Source: an uncultured Clostridia bacterium (GTDB lineage: Bacteria; Bacillota; Clostridia; HGM11327). From it: DNA of 61,383 bases. Under the pieces are notes generated by a model, which worked only from the letters and a program-made list of their open reading frames with translations, was not told the DNA's origin and did no database searches. The DNA lies in NCBI GenBank assembly GCA_945918795.1, contig CAMEIT010000004.1:1-61383 (forward strand), in the 5' to 3' direction. Each line of letters begins with the position of its first letter. Positions within the stretch are counted from its first letter, which is position 1. Below, in pieces: positions 44,147 to 54,124 of this stretch. A program made the translations under genes and the position numbers.

Positions 44147-46174
44147 ATGAAGCCGCAGAATAAAAAAAGATGGGATATTGCCGCCACATTAATATGCAGT
44201 TTATTGCTGACAACGGCTGCATTCGCGGCAGGACTTGTGTTTTTTAAGGGAATTGCAATCGCACCTGTCCTGTTTTGCATTGTTGTCGGTTTATTGCTTT
44301 TACTGTGTATTTCAAGCGCGGTATGCGCACCACTGTATAAGAAACGTTTTCTCTCAATGAGCGAGAAAGAAAAAGAGAATTTTATTTTCTCATACAGGGA
44401 CGATGTACAAAAGGATATTGACTCTGAAGCAAGAAAGCTGAAAAAAACAATAACCGTCATAAAAATTTATGAAGTGTTTATATTCATATTATATGTTGCG
44501 ACAGCATTTCTTGCCGGGGCATCAGGAGTAAATACATCTTCCTTTAGTCTGTTTCCTCTTTGGGGCATAATGTGTATGCTTTTCAAGCTGTTTGAATCAA
44601 ATGTTAAATTTGATTTTTCGGAATATACAGAGGAAAAAGATTTACCGTATCTGTATGCGCTTGCAAAAAAGGCTATGGATGCAAACGGAGTAAAAGGCAA
44701 AATCAGAATTGTTATTCTGCCCGACTGCAATGCAGGCATACAAAAATTCAAGGATACATATTCCATTCAGGTCGGCATTTATATGCTCTGTGTACTGAGT
44801 GAGGATGAGCTTTATCAGGTTTTCCTGCATGAATTTGCTCACATGGCATACGATTACAAGAGCTTGTTTGACAAAGTAAATAAGCTTTTGTCCTTTTTGA
44901 GCAATAATGAATTGTTTATTTCGCGTTTTCTTTCCGCGTCAGCTCTTCCCGAAGAAATTCTTAGCCTCAAAACCGAGCTTTTTTCCACGGTAGCCGCGAT
45001 TCACAACGAAAGATATGCCGATAATGCAATAAAAAAACACGGCAATCCTCAAGAGGCAATCAACGGTCTTGCAAAAATAGGTATGTATTATTTCTTTGAT
45101 GCAGAACCGAATGATTACGCTGTCAGGTTCTGGTCGCGCGATGAAATGACAAAAACGCCTTGCTCCGACTACTGCGCCGAATTCAAAAAGGTACTGCTCG
45201 AGCGCAAGGATTTCTGGTCGGAATTGTTTGAAAAAGAAATTCCGGCACGCATTTCGTCACACCCGACGTTCAAGCAGAGAAAAGAAGCTTTCGGCTGTGA
45301 ATCGTTTAGCGTTGAACTGCCCGATGACAATGCTTCGGAATACAGGAAAGAATGCAACAAGGTCATTGAGATGTGCGATGAAAAATGGTATAGCGAAAAC
45401 GTTAAAACATTTGCCGAGCAAAAAAAGGAATATTATACCGATCCGCTTGAAACGGTGGAAAAATATGAAAACTCCGATAAGCAGTACCCCGTTGATGAAC
45501 TGCGCCATGTTATTGACGCATACTCGGCGCTGTGCCGTTATGACAAGGTCGAACAGGTGTGCGATTATATAATCAGTCAGGGCGAGCCCGAGGCTGTTGA
45601 CGCATATGCTTTTTATGTAAAAGGGTCTTTGCTTCTCTCGCGTTACGACAGCAGAGGAATTGATTATATGTACAATGCAATAAAAGGTAATCACAACGCA
45701 ATAGAACCCGCGCTCGACGAGATAGGCGAGTTCTGCACTAAAATGGGACTGCAAAAGGAGCTTGACGAATACAGGAAAAAGAGTATTGAGCTCGTTCAAC
45801 AAGATCGTGACGAATTCAGCAAAACATCCTACATCAACAAAAACGACAACCTTTGTGCAGACGATATGCCAAAGGAAATGCTTTCCGAAATAATAAACGT
45901 AATGCTCGACAAGGGCGGCGATGAGATCGATCAGATATATCTTGTGCGAAAAATAGTATCGGATACATTTTATGCAAGCATATTTATAATTAGGTTTGAA
46001 AGCGGTGAATGCGATAAAACACGGGAAATCCTCGACAAGATATTTAACTACCTTGACGTTCGTCCGGAGTATTTCTCACTTTTTACATATGAAAAAAATT
46101 ATGTAAAGATTTTAAAGAAAATAAAAGGCTCTCTCGTTTACGACAAAGCCTCAAAAAGCAATTCCATAAATTGA
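44147..46174 (+). CDS. M48-like membrane metalloprotease with long C-terminal region
   Basis: 675 residues. Four N-terminal hydrophobic segments (about 10-150), then a zinc-protease core with HEFAH (near 227-231) and the third ligand in NERYAD (ExxAD), the pattern of HtpX/Ste24-type M48 peptidases. The C-terminal 300 residues are mostly helical and may hold TPR-like repeats (CDYIISQGEPEAVDAYAFYVK). It probably degrades misfolded or specific membrane/surface proteins; the partner region is unusual in size. GAAAGGGAG precedes the start. Confidence 0.75.
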   Translation: MKPQNKKRWDIAATLICSLLLTTAAFAAGLVFFKGIAIAPVLFCIVVGLLLLLCISSAVCAPLYKKRFLSMSEKEKENFIFSYRDDVQKDIDSEARKLKKTITVIKIYEVFIFILYVATAFLAGASGVNTSSFSLFPLWGIMCMLFKLFESNVKFDFSEYTEEKDLPYLYALAKKAMDANGVKGKIRIVILPDCNAGIQKFKDTYSIQVGIYMLCVLSEDELYQVFLHEFAHMAYDYKSLFDKVNKLLSFLSNNELFISRFLSASALPEEILSLKTELFSTVAAIHNERYADNAIKKHGNPQEAINGLAKIGMYYFFDAEPNDYAVRFWSRDEMTKTPCSDYCAEFKKVLLERKDFWSELFEKEIPARISSHPTFKQRKEAFGCESFSVELPDDNASEYRKECNKVIEMCDEKWYSENVKTFAEQKKEYYTDPLETVEKYENSDKQYPVDELRHVIDAYSALCRYDKVEQVCDYIISQGEPEAVDAYAFYVKGSLLLSRYDSRGIDYMYNAIKGNHNAIEPALDEIGEFCTKMGLQKELDEYRKKSIELVQQDRDEFSKTSYINKNDNLCADDMPKEMLSEIINVMLDKGGDEIDQIYLVRKIVSDTFYASIFIIRFESGECDKTREILDKIFNYLDVRPEYFSLFTYEKNYVKILKKIKGSLVYDKASKSNSIN

Positions 46175-46194
46175 GTTATAATTAAGCAAAAGCA

Positions 46195-46226
46195 AAACGG
46201 GAGCATATACCTGCTCCCGTTTTTTG
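46195..46226. terminator. Terminator between the M48-like gene and asnB
   Basis: AAAACGGGAGCA / TGCTCCCGTTTT, a 12-bp stem flanked by T-runs on both strands; serves both convergent genes. Confidence 0.9.
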
Positions 46227-46245
46227 ATATTGGCATATAAAATTA

Positions 46246-47826
46246 TTATTTTCCGCTGTCTCCGTAGTTTGAAAGAACACGTGCAGACGGGTCGTTTACG
46301 TTGCAGCCCTCCCACGACTTGTTCGGCATCCAGAAATCCACAACCATTTCAGCCTGATCCGGATAATATTTTTCAAATATCTCTCTGTAAAGGAGAGATT
46401 CTTTTGTAAACGGCGTTGCAAATGAATATTTGCTCTTAAGCACCTCAAATTCCGCAGCCGAATATTTGTTTTCAGCATATTCCTTAAGATAGTTTACCAT
46501 GGAATGTCCTACCGCGTCGCTGAAAGCCGCCTTTTCTCTCATGAGTATTGAATACGGCAGATAATCACCCTCAAACGCATGACGGAGAAGATATTTACCC
46601 TTGCCGTATTTGTTGAGCTTCTTTTCCGGGTCAATGCTCATTACATATTGAACAAAATCAAGGTCGCCGAAAGGAACACGAGCTTCAAGCGAGTTTGCCG
46701 AAATACATCTGTCGGCACGCAGAACGTCGTACATATAAAGCTCACGTATGCGCTTTTCGGATTCCTTTTGGAATGCTTCTGCATCAGGCGCAAAGTCGGT
46801 ATACTTATAGCCGAAGAGCTCATCGGATATTTCTCCCGTAAGCAGAACTCTTACGTCTGTCGTCTGATGAATCGCCTTGCACAAAAGATACATACCTATG
46901 CTCGCACGAATTGTAGTAATATCGTACGTACCTAAAACCGATATTACCTCATCCAATGCCGAAAGAACGTCATCTTTCGTGATTATTACCTCATGATGAT
47001 TTGAATGTATATAATCCGCAACCTCTTTTGCATATTTAAGGTCGATAGCATCTGTGCTCATGCCTATTGCAAATGTTTCGATAGGCTTCTTGAGAATTTT
47101 TGATGCAACCGCACATACAAGAGACGAATCAAGACCGCCGCTGAGCAGGAAGCCGACAGGAGCGTCTGCATCAAGTCTTTTTTCTATGCCTTTTATGAGC
47201 TTGTCATGAATGTTTTTTGCAATCTCTTCAAGGCTGTCATAGCATACCGCATCTACCTTTGTCATATCGCGGTAGCATACGAATTTTCCGTCGCTGTAAT
47301 AGTGTCCCGGCGGGAAAGGCATCACTTTGTCAGACAAACCGACAAGGTTTTTTGCCTCGCTTGCAAAGAGTATCTTGCCCTCTTTATCGTAAGCATAAAA
47401 CAAAGGTCTTATACCTATCGGGTCGCGCGCCGCTATGTATGAATCTTTTTCGGCATCATAAATTACAAGTGCAAATTCGGCATCGAGCATTTCAAACATA
47501 TCAAGCCCGTATTCCCTGTATAACGGAAGCAGTATTTCGCAATCCGAATCGCTTTTGAATTTGTAGCCTTTCTTTTCAAGCTCCTTTTTAATCGGTCTGA
47601 AGCAATATATTTCGCCGTTGCACACAAGATAGCTTCCGTCAAGCTCGAACGGTTGCATTCCCTCCTCGTGAAGTCCCATTATGGCAAGACGATGAAATCC
47701 CATAAGTCCATGCTTTGTATCTATTATCTTGGACATATCCGGACCTCTGGATATTGTTTTATCAAACGATTTCTTGAAATCCTCATACTTTATTGAGCTG
47801 CCCTCATAACTCATTATTGAACACAT
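46246..47826 (-). CDS. asnB: Asparagine synthase (glutamine-hydrolysing)
   Basis: 526 residues from the ATG at 47826. Residue 2 is Cys (MCSIMSYEG), the N-terminal nucleophile of class II glutaminases; HGLMGFHRLAIMGLHEEGMQPF and CNGEIYCFRPI follow. The C-terminal synthetase domain has FLLSGGLDSSLVCAVA (PP-loop) and GEISDELFGYKY. It makes asparagine from aspartate and glutamine. A T-box leader upstream controls it. glnN is next upstream on the same strand. Confidence 0.96.
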   Translation of the reverse strand: MCSIMSYEGSSIKYEDFKKSFDKTISRGPDMSKIIDTKHGLMGFHRLAIMGLHEEGMQPFELDGSYLVCNGEIYCFRPIKKELEKKGYKFKSDSDCEILLPLYREYGLDMFEMLDAEFALVIYDAEKDSYIAARDPIGIRPLFYAYDKEGKILFASEAKNLVGLSDKVMPFPPGHYYSDGKFVCYRDMTKVDAVCYDSLEEIAKNIHDKLIKGIEKRLDADAPVGFLLSGGLDSSLVCAVASKILKKPIETFAIGMSTDAIDLKYAKEVADYIHSNHHEVIITKDDVLSALDEVISVLGTYDITTIRASIGMYLLCKAIHQTTDVRVLLTGEISDELFGYKYTDFAPDAEAFQKESEKRIRELYMYDVLRADRCISANSLEARVPFGDLDFVQYVMSIDPEKKLNKYGKGKYLLRHAFEGDYLPYSILMREKAAFSDAVGHSMVNYLKEYAENKYSAAEFEVLKSKYSFATPFTKESLLYREIFEKYYPDQAEMVVDFWMPNKSWEGCNVNDPSARVLSNYGDSGK

Positions 47827-47925
47827 TGTTTTATACCTCCATACAACTCGGCTTACCGATAACTCCGCCGATATGGCAGTGTGTACCTTAATACTTAAAA
47901 TGCCGATATTCAAATTTGTTTTGTA

Positions 47926-48187
47926 ATAATAAAAGCGCACAGCCTCCCACAACAGGGCGAAGCTGTGCGCTCGCGGTACCACCTATTTTACCATATTTAC
48001 GGTATCTCTTCCGGTCCGTATATCAAGACCTTCTCCTTGTAACGTCGGAAATTACGGCGCACCTACTAAGCAGAATGCTTTTCGGATTGCGGCTCCCAAG
48101 TGTTCTTCGTGCGGTTTCCGAAAGACGGTTCTCACTTTAAGTCCGTCATCCCTGTAAACGGCTTCTCCGCATTACTTTTCTTGATCA
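47926..48187 (-). promoter_or_regulatory. T-box leader upstream of asnB (asparagine-type)
   Basis: Contains the T-box element AGGTGGTACCGCGA (47971-47984), followed by a terminator (47934-47970) with T-run. The specifier internal loop has AGTA on one side and CGAAGAACACTTG on the other, in which AAC (48102-48104), an Asn codon, directly precedes the closing stem; reading frame offset of one or two bases would instead give GAA. An asnB target supports Asn. Confidence 0.85.
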
Positions 48188-48227
48188 TTGCCTTTAATAT
48201 TTTTCTATGCTTTCGGATATTCCGAAA

Positions 48228-50321
48228 TTATCTTACGCCGAAAAGGAGTTCTCCGTAGCTCGGGTATGGCCAATATTCCTTAGCCGTTATAGTCTCCATT
48301 TCGTCTATAACAATACGCAGGTCAAGCATTGCCGTTGCAACCTCATCCTTATATGCCATAGCACGTGCGTTCTCATCTTCAATGCCCTTTACTCTGCATA
48401 CAGTGCTTTCAAGAGCTTTTGTCTTCTGATATGCGTTGCCGCAAAGAGCTGAAAGCTTTTCAAACGTCTCGTCCTCGTAGCTTGTATCTGCATCCGGAGC
48501 AAACTCTTTCATTGAAAGTGCCGCGTCTGACAAGATCTTCATGTATTTACGTACCGCAGGAATTACGGAACCCTTTACCATGTCGAGCATTGTGAGTGCT
48601 TCGATGTTGATAACCTTAGAGTAGCTTTCAAACATGATCTCAGAACGAGCGCGCATTTCTGTCTCGCTGAATACCTTGTTCTCGGTGAAGAGCTTGATGT
48701 TCTTTTCAGAGAGGAAGTACTGCAAGCTGTCCGGAGTTGTCTTAAGATTGAGCAGGCCTCTGCTCTCTGCTTCCTTAATCCATTCATCATCATAACCGTT
48801 GCCGTTGAAGAGTATTCTCTTATGCTCTTTGATCGTGTTCTTGATGAGGTCATGCAGGCACGGTTCGTATTCTGTTTCTTTTTCAAGAACATCTGCAAAC
48901 TTCTTGAGTTCCTCGGCAACTGCCGTGTTGAGAATTATGTTTGCTTCTGCAATAGACGCCGATGAACCAAGCATACGGAACTCGAACTTGTTGCCTGTGA
49001 AAGCAAACGGTGATGTTCTGTTTCTGTCTGTTGTATCCTTAGCAAATCTCGGCAATACGTGAACACCGATTCTGAGAAGTTCCTTTTCTTTTGTATCATA
49101 CGGAACATCCTTTTCGATAGCATCGAGTATAGCCGAAAGCTCTTCGCCAACGAATATGGAAACTACTGCCGGCGGCGCTTCGTTAGCACCGAGACGGTGG
49201 TCGTTACCTGCGGAAGCAACTGAAATTCTGAGGAGATCCTGATATTCATCTACTGCCTTGATAACAGCGCACAGGAACAAAAGGAACTGAGCGTTTTCGA
49301 AAGGCGTCTCACCCGGTTCGAGAAGGTTTATGCCTGTATTTGTTGACATTGACCAGTTGTTGTGCTTACCGCTTCCGTTAACACCTGCAAACGGTTTCTC
49401 ATGGAGCAAGCATACAAGACCGTGCTTTGCGGCAACAGTCTGGAGCAGGTTCATTGTGAGCTGGTTATGGTCTGTTGCAATATTTGTTGTTGAGAATATA
49501 GGAGCAAGCTCATGCTGTGCCGGAGCAACCTCGTTGTGTTCTGTTTTTGCAAGAATGCCAAGCTTCCAAAGCTCATCGTCAAGGTCCTTCATGAATGCTT
49601 TTACGCGCGGCTTGATCGTACCGAAGTAATGATCCTCAAGCTCCTGTCCTTTCGGAGCCTTTGCGCCGATAAGTGTTCTGCCTGTGAAAATAAGGTCGGG
49701 ACGCTTGTCAAAAAGTGCTTTGTCAACAAGGAAATATTCCTGCTCGGGACCAACTGTCGTCTTGACTGATGTAACGCTTGTATTGCCGAATATTCTGAGT
49801 ATACGCAGTGCCTGCTTGTTCAAAGCTTCCATTGAACGGAGCAACGGTGTTTTCTTGTCAAGAGCCTCACCGCCGTAAGAGCAGAACGCTGTCGGTATGT
49901 AAAGTGTATCGTCTTTAATGAAAGCATAAGATGTAGGATCCCATGCCGTATAACCTCTTGCCTCAAATGTTGCACGAAGTCCGCCTGACGGGAATGATGA
50001 TGCGTCAGGTTCACCTCTTACGAGTTCTTTTCCCGAGAACTCCATTATGATTTTGCCGTTTGCATCAGGAGATATGAAGCTATCATGTTTTTCAGCGGTA
50101 ATACCTGTCATAGGCTGGAACCAATGTGTAAAGTGTGTTGCGCCCTTTTCAATGGCCCAATCCTTCATAGCGTTGGCAACCACGTTTGCAACCTCAACAT
50201 CAAGACGTTTGCCATTCTGAATTGTATTCTGAATAGCCTTATAAGTTTCTTTTGGCAGCTTTTCTTTCATTGTTGCGTCGTCGAATACCATTGATCCGAA
50301 TATTTCCGTAACTTTACTCAT
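48228..50321 (-). CDS. glnA: Glutamine synthetase type III (GlnN)
   Basis: 697 residues, the length of the large GSIII family, not the 450-470 residues of GSI. Family blocks: [73 protein letters not shown]. It condenses glutamate and ammonia. It lies on the same strand as asnB, 401 nt upstream, and supplies its glutamine. Its leader has a terminator-overlapping hairpin similar to those upstream of amt. AAGGAG before ATG. Confidence 0.96.
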   Translation of the reverse strand: MSKVTEIFGSMVFDDATMKEKLPKETYKAIQNTIQNGKRLDVEVANVVANAMKDWAIEKGATHFTHWFQPMTGITAEKHDSFISPDANGKIIMEFSGKELVRGEPDASSFPSGGLRATFEARGYTAWDPTSYAFIKDDTLYIPTAFCSYGGEALDKKTPLLRSMEALNKQALRILRIFGNTSVTSVKTTVGPEQEYFLVDKALFDKRPDLIFTGRTLIGAKAPKGQELEDHYFGTIKPRVKAFMKDLDDELWKLGILAKTEHNEVAPAQHELAPIFSTTNIATDHNQLTMNLLQTVAAKHGLVCLLHEKPFAGVNGSGKHNNWSMSTNTGINLLEPGETPFENAQFLLFLCAVIKAVDEYQDLLRISVASAGNDHRLGANEAPPAVVSIFVGEELSAILDAIEKDVPYDTKEKELLRIGVHVLPRFAKDTTDRNRTSPFAFTGNKFEFRMLGSSASIAEANIILNTAVAEELKKFADVLEKETEYEPCLHDLIKNTIKEHKRILFNGNGYDDEWIKEAESRGLLNLKTTPDSLQYFLSEKNIKLFTENKVFSETEMRARSEIMFESYSKVINIEALTMLDMVKGSVIPAVRKYMKILSDAALSMKEFAPDADTSYEDETFEKLSALCGNAYQKTKALESTVCRVKGIEDENARAMAYKDEVATAMLDLRIVIDEMETITAKEYWPYPSYGELLFGVR

Positions 50322-50356
50322 ATGTTTTCTCCTTATGAATGAATTTGTATAAAATT

Positions 50357-50400
50357 AAGGGTGCCACAAAGTTTTTTAATAACTTGTGACACCCTTGTCA
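50357..50400 (-). promoter_or_regulatory. Leader hairpin of glutamine synthetase with overlapping hexaloop
   Basis: The long hairpin (arms 50381-50396 and 50357-50373, AAGGGTG..CACAA pairs) resembles a terminator but has only a short TTTT downstream. TGAC (50397-50400 on minus) and GTCA (50387-50390) can close a six-base loop AAGGGT inside its arm, so the two are mutually exclusive. Confidence 0.6.
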
Positions 50401-50414
50401 TCTTTTATAGCCGT

Positions 50415-50443
50415 ATTATATAACGGTTTTCGTTTTTTGTCAA
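50415..50443 (-). promoter_or_regulatory. Consensus promoter of glutamine synthetase
   Basis: TTGACA (50438-50443), 17-nt spacer, TATAAT (50415-50420) on the minus strand. The leader is about 85-95 nt long. Confidence 0.85.
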
Positions 50444-50479
50444 TACCCTTTTTAAAAAATATTTGGTTTTTTGAGAGAA

Positions 50480-51322
50480 TTACTCGTTCTTCTGTTCCTG
50501 TTCCTTTGCAAGCTCTTCATCGGGGAAAATGTCGAATTTCTTCTGATTGTAAACGATCGTCTCCTGAATACCCGGTATGTTCTTAACATTCTGAGCTTTC
50601 TCTTTATCCGTAAGCTCCTTGAATCTGTCGTATACTACCGGTATTTCGGATTCGGCAAGGCTTGTTCCCGTTCTTGCAAGAAGAATCGATATTTCTTTCT
50701 TAAGGTTGGAAACCTTTGTAACAACAACGTCGTTTGTCTTGATCTTCACATTCTTTATATCGCAGCCGTTGCCGTAAACTACATATGAGAAGTAGCTTGT
50801 GTTCGGGCATTCAACAGCATATCCTTTGAACCACTTCATGTACATCTTATTCCAGATTGCCGGGTTGGGTATCTGCTCTGTCTTTCCGCCATGAGTGTAA
50901 TCCCATGTCTGATCGGTCTCTCCTCCTGCCATTTTGCCTGAATAAGGTTTAACATCAACAACCCATACGCCTGTTTCATTAATAATGAGGAGGTCTGCTT
51001 TTGCAAGTGTACCGTCAACTCTCGGTATGTAAACATCACACAGACAACGCTTCATACCGTTGAGCTTTTTGTTAAAGCACTTGAAAACTTTGTAGCGAAG
51101 TGACTTTTCTCTGTTGAAAAGAACTTTAAAATAAGAATCCTTTGTGGACTTGTAATAAGCTGACATCAAGTATTTTATGAACTTGATTGCGGCAAATACG
51201 ATAAGTGCGGCAGCAACTATAATGCCGATGGTAAGCAATTTGTTTTCAGAAGTCAATACCAATACGACAAGTATAATAGCAGCAGCCATTATAAGCATTA
51301 TTTTAGCTTTGAGATGCTTCAT
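50480..51322 (-). CDS. NERD-domain membrane protein
   Basis: 280 residues from the ATG at 51322. Two hydrophobic segments (about 5-50), then a NERD (nuclease-related) domain at about 80-200: KADLLIINETGVWVVDVKPY with the predicted nuclease-fold acidic and Lys residues (D..VDVK). Family members are thought to be nuclease-fold proteins, often membrane tethered; function unknown. It lies upstream of glutamine synthetase on the same strand but with that gene's own promoter between. Confidence 0.8.
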   Translation of the reverse strand: MKHLKAKIMLIMAAAIILVVLVLTSENKLLTIGIIVAAALIVFAAIKFIKYLMSAYYKSTKDSYFKVLFNREKSLRYKVFKCFNKKLNGMKRCLCDVYIPRVDGTLAKADLLIINETGVWVVDVKPYSGKMAGGETDQTWDYTHGGKTEQIPNPAIWNKMYMKWFKGYAVECPNTSYFSYVVYGNGCDIKNVKIKTNDVVVTKVSNLKKEISILLARTGTSLAESEIPVVYDRFKELTDKEKAQNVKNIPGIQETIVYNQKKFDIFPDEELAKEQEQKNE

Positions 51323-51605
51323 GAAACGAACCTGTCCTTTCTTCTCGCACATGGCAAGAGGAGAAATATCTCCATAATATAATTGTTTTCGGTCTGCAAC
51401 AGCGCAAACCATGTCAGTGAGTATTATATCATAAAACAACATTAAAAATCAAGAATTTTGTGCAAATTAATTGCAAAATACAATAAAATTATTTGAGCCG
51501 TTAAAAACAGCCGCAAAATCATCCGTCACACCTCATAAACAGCGGTATTGTACGGATTATTTTGCATTTTCGAGCAAAAAATTCATAAAAATTTAATAAA
51601 ATCTA

Positions 51606-51634
51606 TTGACAAAAAATTAAATCCATTGTATAAT
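51606..51634 (+). promoter_or_regulatory. Consensus promoter of rplM-rpsI
   Basis: TTGACA (51606-51611), 17-nt spacer, TATAAT (51629-51634). The 100-nt leader before the ATG may hold an L13-type autoregulatory structure; its sequence fits no motif strongly enough to assert it. Confidence 0.85.
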
Positions 51635-51739
51635 ATTAAGGCTGTTGGAAAGCGTAGCCTCATTTAGCCCTGAGTATGCGTGTTTTACAAGGCATCAAGG
51701 TTTCAAAAATAAAACATAAATATATTCAGGAGGAATAGC

Positions 51740-52168
51740 ATGAGTACATTCATGGCTAAGCCGCATCAGGTTGAACAGAAATGGTACGTTATAGACGCTG
51801 AAGGCAAAACTCTCGGCAGAGTAGCTTCAGAAGCAGCTTCCATTTTAAGAGGAAAGAAAAAACCTATATATACGCCTCATGTTGATACAGGCGATTTTGT
51901 TATTGTTATTAACGCTGAAAAAGTTGTTTTGACAGGTCATAAGCTGGATGACAAAATGTACAGACATCATTCCGGTTATCTCGGCGGACTCAAGGAAATG
52001 ACATACAGAGAGTTGTTCGAGAAAAAGCCTACAATGCCTGTTTATTTGGCAGTAAAGGGTATGTTGCCTAAGAGCAGCTTGGGCAGAAAAATGCTCACAA
52101 AACTGAAGGTTTACGCAGGTGCTGAGCATAACCACCAGGCACAGAAGCCTGAGTTGTGGCAGTTCTAA
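51740..52168 (+). CDS. rplM: 50S ribosomal protein L13
   Basis: 142 residues with the family order: [20 protein letters not shown] at the N-terminus, [16 protein letters not shown], and [14 protein letters not shown] near the C-terminus. AGGAGG before ATG. Co-transcribed with rpsI, the usual pair. Confidence 0.98.
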   Translation: MSTFMAKPHQVEQKWYVIDAEGKTLGRVASEAASILRGKKKPIYTPHVDTGDFVIVINAEKVVLTGHKLDDKMYRHHSGYLGGLKEMTYRELFEKKPTMPVYLAVKGMLPKSSLGRKMLTKLKVYAGAEHNHQAQKPELWQF

Positions 52169-52188
52169 TTGATTAAGGAGAAACAACT

Positions 52189-52581
52189 ATGGCAGAAGTA
52201 AAATATTACGGTACAGGCAGAAGAAAAAAAGCTATTGCTCGTGTATATGTTATGCCGGGCACCGGTGTTATAACAATTAATAAGCGCAACATTGATGATT
52301 ATTTCGGTTTGGAAACATTGAAGCTCATCGTAAGACAGCCGCTCGTTTTGACAGGCTTGAACGATAAGTACGATGTTAAAGCAACCGTTATCGGCGGAGG
52401 CTTCACAGGACAAGCCGGAGCTATCAGACACGGTATTGCACGTGCTCTGCTCCATTGCGATGAGGATTACAGACCTATCCTTAAAAAGGCAGGCTTCCTT
52501 ACAAGAGATCCGCGTATGAAGGAAAGAAAGAAGTACGGCTTGAAGGCTGCAAGAAGATCACCGCAGTTCTCAAAGAGATAA
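52189..52581 (+). CDS. rpsI: 30S ribosomal protein S9
   Basis: 130 residues. [17 protein letters not shown] at the N-terminus and the basic C-terminus ending RRSPQFSKR, as in all S9 proteins, which reaches the P-site tRNA. 20 nt after rplM. A terminator follows. Confidence 0.98.
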   Translation: MAEVKYYGTGRRKKAIARVYVMPGTGVITINKRNIDDYFGLETLKLIVRQPLVLTGLNDKYDVKATVIGGGFTGQAGAIRHGIARALLHCDEDYRPILKKAGFLTRDPRMKERKKYGLKAARRSPQFSKR

Positions 52582-52596
52582 GCAAAACAATTATTC

Positions 52597-52647
52597 AAAG
52601 CTTGTATTCATACCTCGCGTATGTTTACAAGCTTTTTCTTTTTTTCT
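52597..52647 (+). terminator. Terminator after rpsI
   Basis: AAAGCTTGTA / TACAAGCTTT (52597-52606, 52626-52635) followed by TTTCTTTTTTTC. Confidence 0.8.
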
Positions 52648-53043
52648 CGGGGCTACCGCCCCATACCCTGCCAAGCCTTTTTTCTCGGGGCTGCCGCCCC
52701 ACGCCCCGCCAAGCCTTCTTCTCGGGGCTGCCGCCCCGTACCCTGCCAAGCCTTTGAAAAGGCTTGACCGAAACTTTAAAATACTTTGTAGTTGGCAATC
52801 AGCCTCGCCGGTGGTCGTCGAGTCGGATTGCCACTAATTTTCCTTTTCTCTTTAAGTGATATGTGCCGTATATCTATATTGCTCCGTAAAAACTTAAATA
52901 AAGTCGCAAAAATCAATGCGCATCTTTTCGTCATACTCTCGACGGAAAGATGCGCAAAATCGCAAAGCATTTTAAGGTTTTCGGGCCCGCGTAATAATCT
53001 CGAAGAGATTATTACTGACTTCTTCCAAAAGTCCCCGGAAAAA
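52638..53043. repeat. Structured dispersed repeat, copy C, with three GC-rich tandem units
   Basis: Three GC-rich units of about 38 nt (about 52645-52755; core GCTGCCGCCCCGTACCCTGC-like) are followed by the repeat body. Hairpin I here has a different stem sequence (52793-52833; GGCAATC/GATTGCC) but sits at the same place. Hairpin II (52918-52932/52941-52955) keeps the ATACTCTC loop but has a changed stem. Hairpin III (about 52992-53016) is as in copy A. It separates two convergent genes. No coding sequence was identified. Confidence 0.87.
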
Positions 53044-53044
53044 A

Positions 53045-53815
53045 TCATGAAAACATAAGTTCGAGCCAATTATTAAGGAGGCCTGTCCACTGTGCAACGT
53101 GTTTATTGCCGGGTGCAGCGCCGAGACCATGACCGCCGAACGGGAAAACGTGCAATTCTGTCGGGACGTTAGCATTTCTCAAAGCAGTTGCATAAACGTA
53201 AGAATTAATTACGTTAACACCGGTGTCCTCTGCGGTATGCCAAATAAATGCCGGTGCAGTAGTCGGTTTAACATTCAATTCTGCGGACCATTCAGCGCCC
53301 TTATCGAAGTACTTGTCACCGAGCAGGTTATATTTTGAGCCAACGTGTGTGAGCTTCTCATCAGCGAGAGAAACTACAGGATAGCAGAGGATCTGTCCGT
53401 TAGGCAAGAAGTCTTCCTTATCTATATCATCAACGCCCTCATGATCTATCGGCTGTGTGAATGTGCTGAGCAGAGAAACAAGGTTTCCGCCGGCCGAAGA
53501 GCCCATAACAACCACCTTTGATTTGTTTATTCCGTATTTGTCGGCATAATAACGAACAGTTCTTACCGCGCGTCTTGCATCGAGCAATTCAAGCGGAAAT
53601 CTGTGCGGACTTACTCTGTAATCGCAAACGAACGCATCATAGCCGAACTCATTCAAAAATTCAGCATAGCCCTGACCTTCATGCGGTGCTCTGCATTCAT
53701 ATGCTCCGCCCGGGAATATAACGATTGCCGCGTCACTCTTCTTGTTCTTTGCCGGATAATATGTCAGCGCAGGTATTTCCTCACAATGTCCCGGCGTATT
53801 TTCCCATAAATTCAT
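53045..53815 (-). CDS. Alpha/beta-hydrolase, acetyl-esterase type
   Basis: 256 residues. IVIFPGGAYECR (the HGG-like oxyanion loop region) and VVMGSSAGGNL, with the nucleophile in GSSAG. The Asp/His of the triad lie in TAEDTGV and FPFGGHGLGAA. Probably a xylan acetyl-esterase or carboxylesterase of the BD-FAE/Aes group. TCGGAGG precedes ATG. A 309-nt leader region with an unexplained inverted repeat lies upstream. Confidence 0.85.
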   Translation of the reverse strand: MNLWENTPGHCEEIPALTYYPAKNKKSDAAIVIFPGGAYECRAPHEGQGYAEFLNEFGYDAFVCDYRVSPHRFPLELLDARRAVRTVRYYADKYGINKSKVVVMGSSAGGNLVSLLSTFTQPIDHEGVDDIDKEDFLPNGQILCYPVVSLADEKLTHVGSKYNLLGDKYFDKGAEWSAELNVKPTTAPAFIWHTAEDTGVNVINSYVYATALRNANVPTELHVFPFGGHGLGAAPGNKHVAQWTGLLNNWLELMFS

Positions 53816-54124
53816 AGTCTTTATCCTCCGAATTCACTTTATATATTTTTAACGATACCGCACATATAAAACAGTACCAAGCCTTTTTGATGACGGTATC
53901 AAAAAAATTTCATTACAAACGTTTACTTGCCTGTATCAGCCATACGAAGCAGGAATTTCGTTTTTTCATAACATAAATCTTCCTTAATAAACAACAATCG
54001 AGATTTATGTTTCAATAAAATCTACCTTTAGAATCAATAATTGTGATTTTATTATAACACATACTCACGAAAATGTAAACCGAACTTCCCGTGCAAAACA
54101 AACTTTTCGTTTTTTGCAACAGCA
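53816..54124. other. Intergenic region with an inverted repeat
   Basis: No ORF recognised. GATACCG and CGGTATC (about 53854-53900) flank a 33-nt stretch on the leader side of the esterase gene, and CATAAATCT / AGATTTATG (about 53972-54008) pair near the end of the ispA transcript. Neither has a convincing T-run on the minus strand. Confidence 0.4.
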
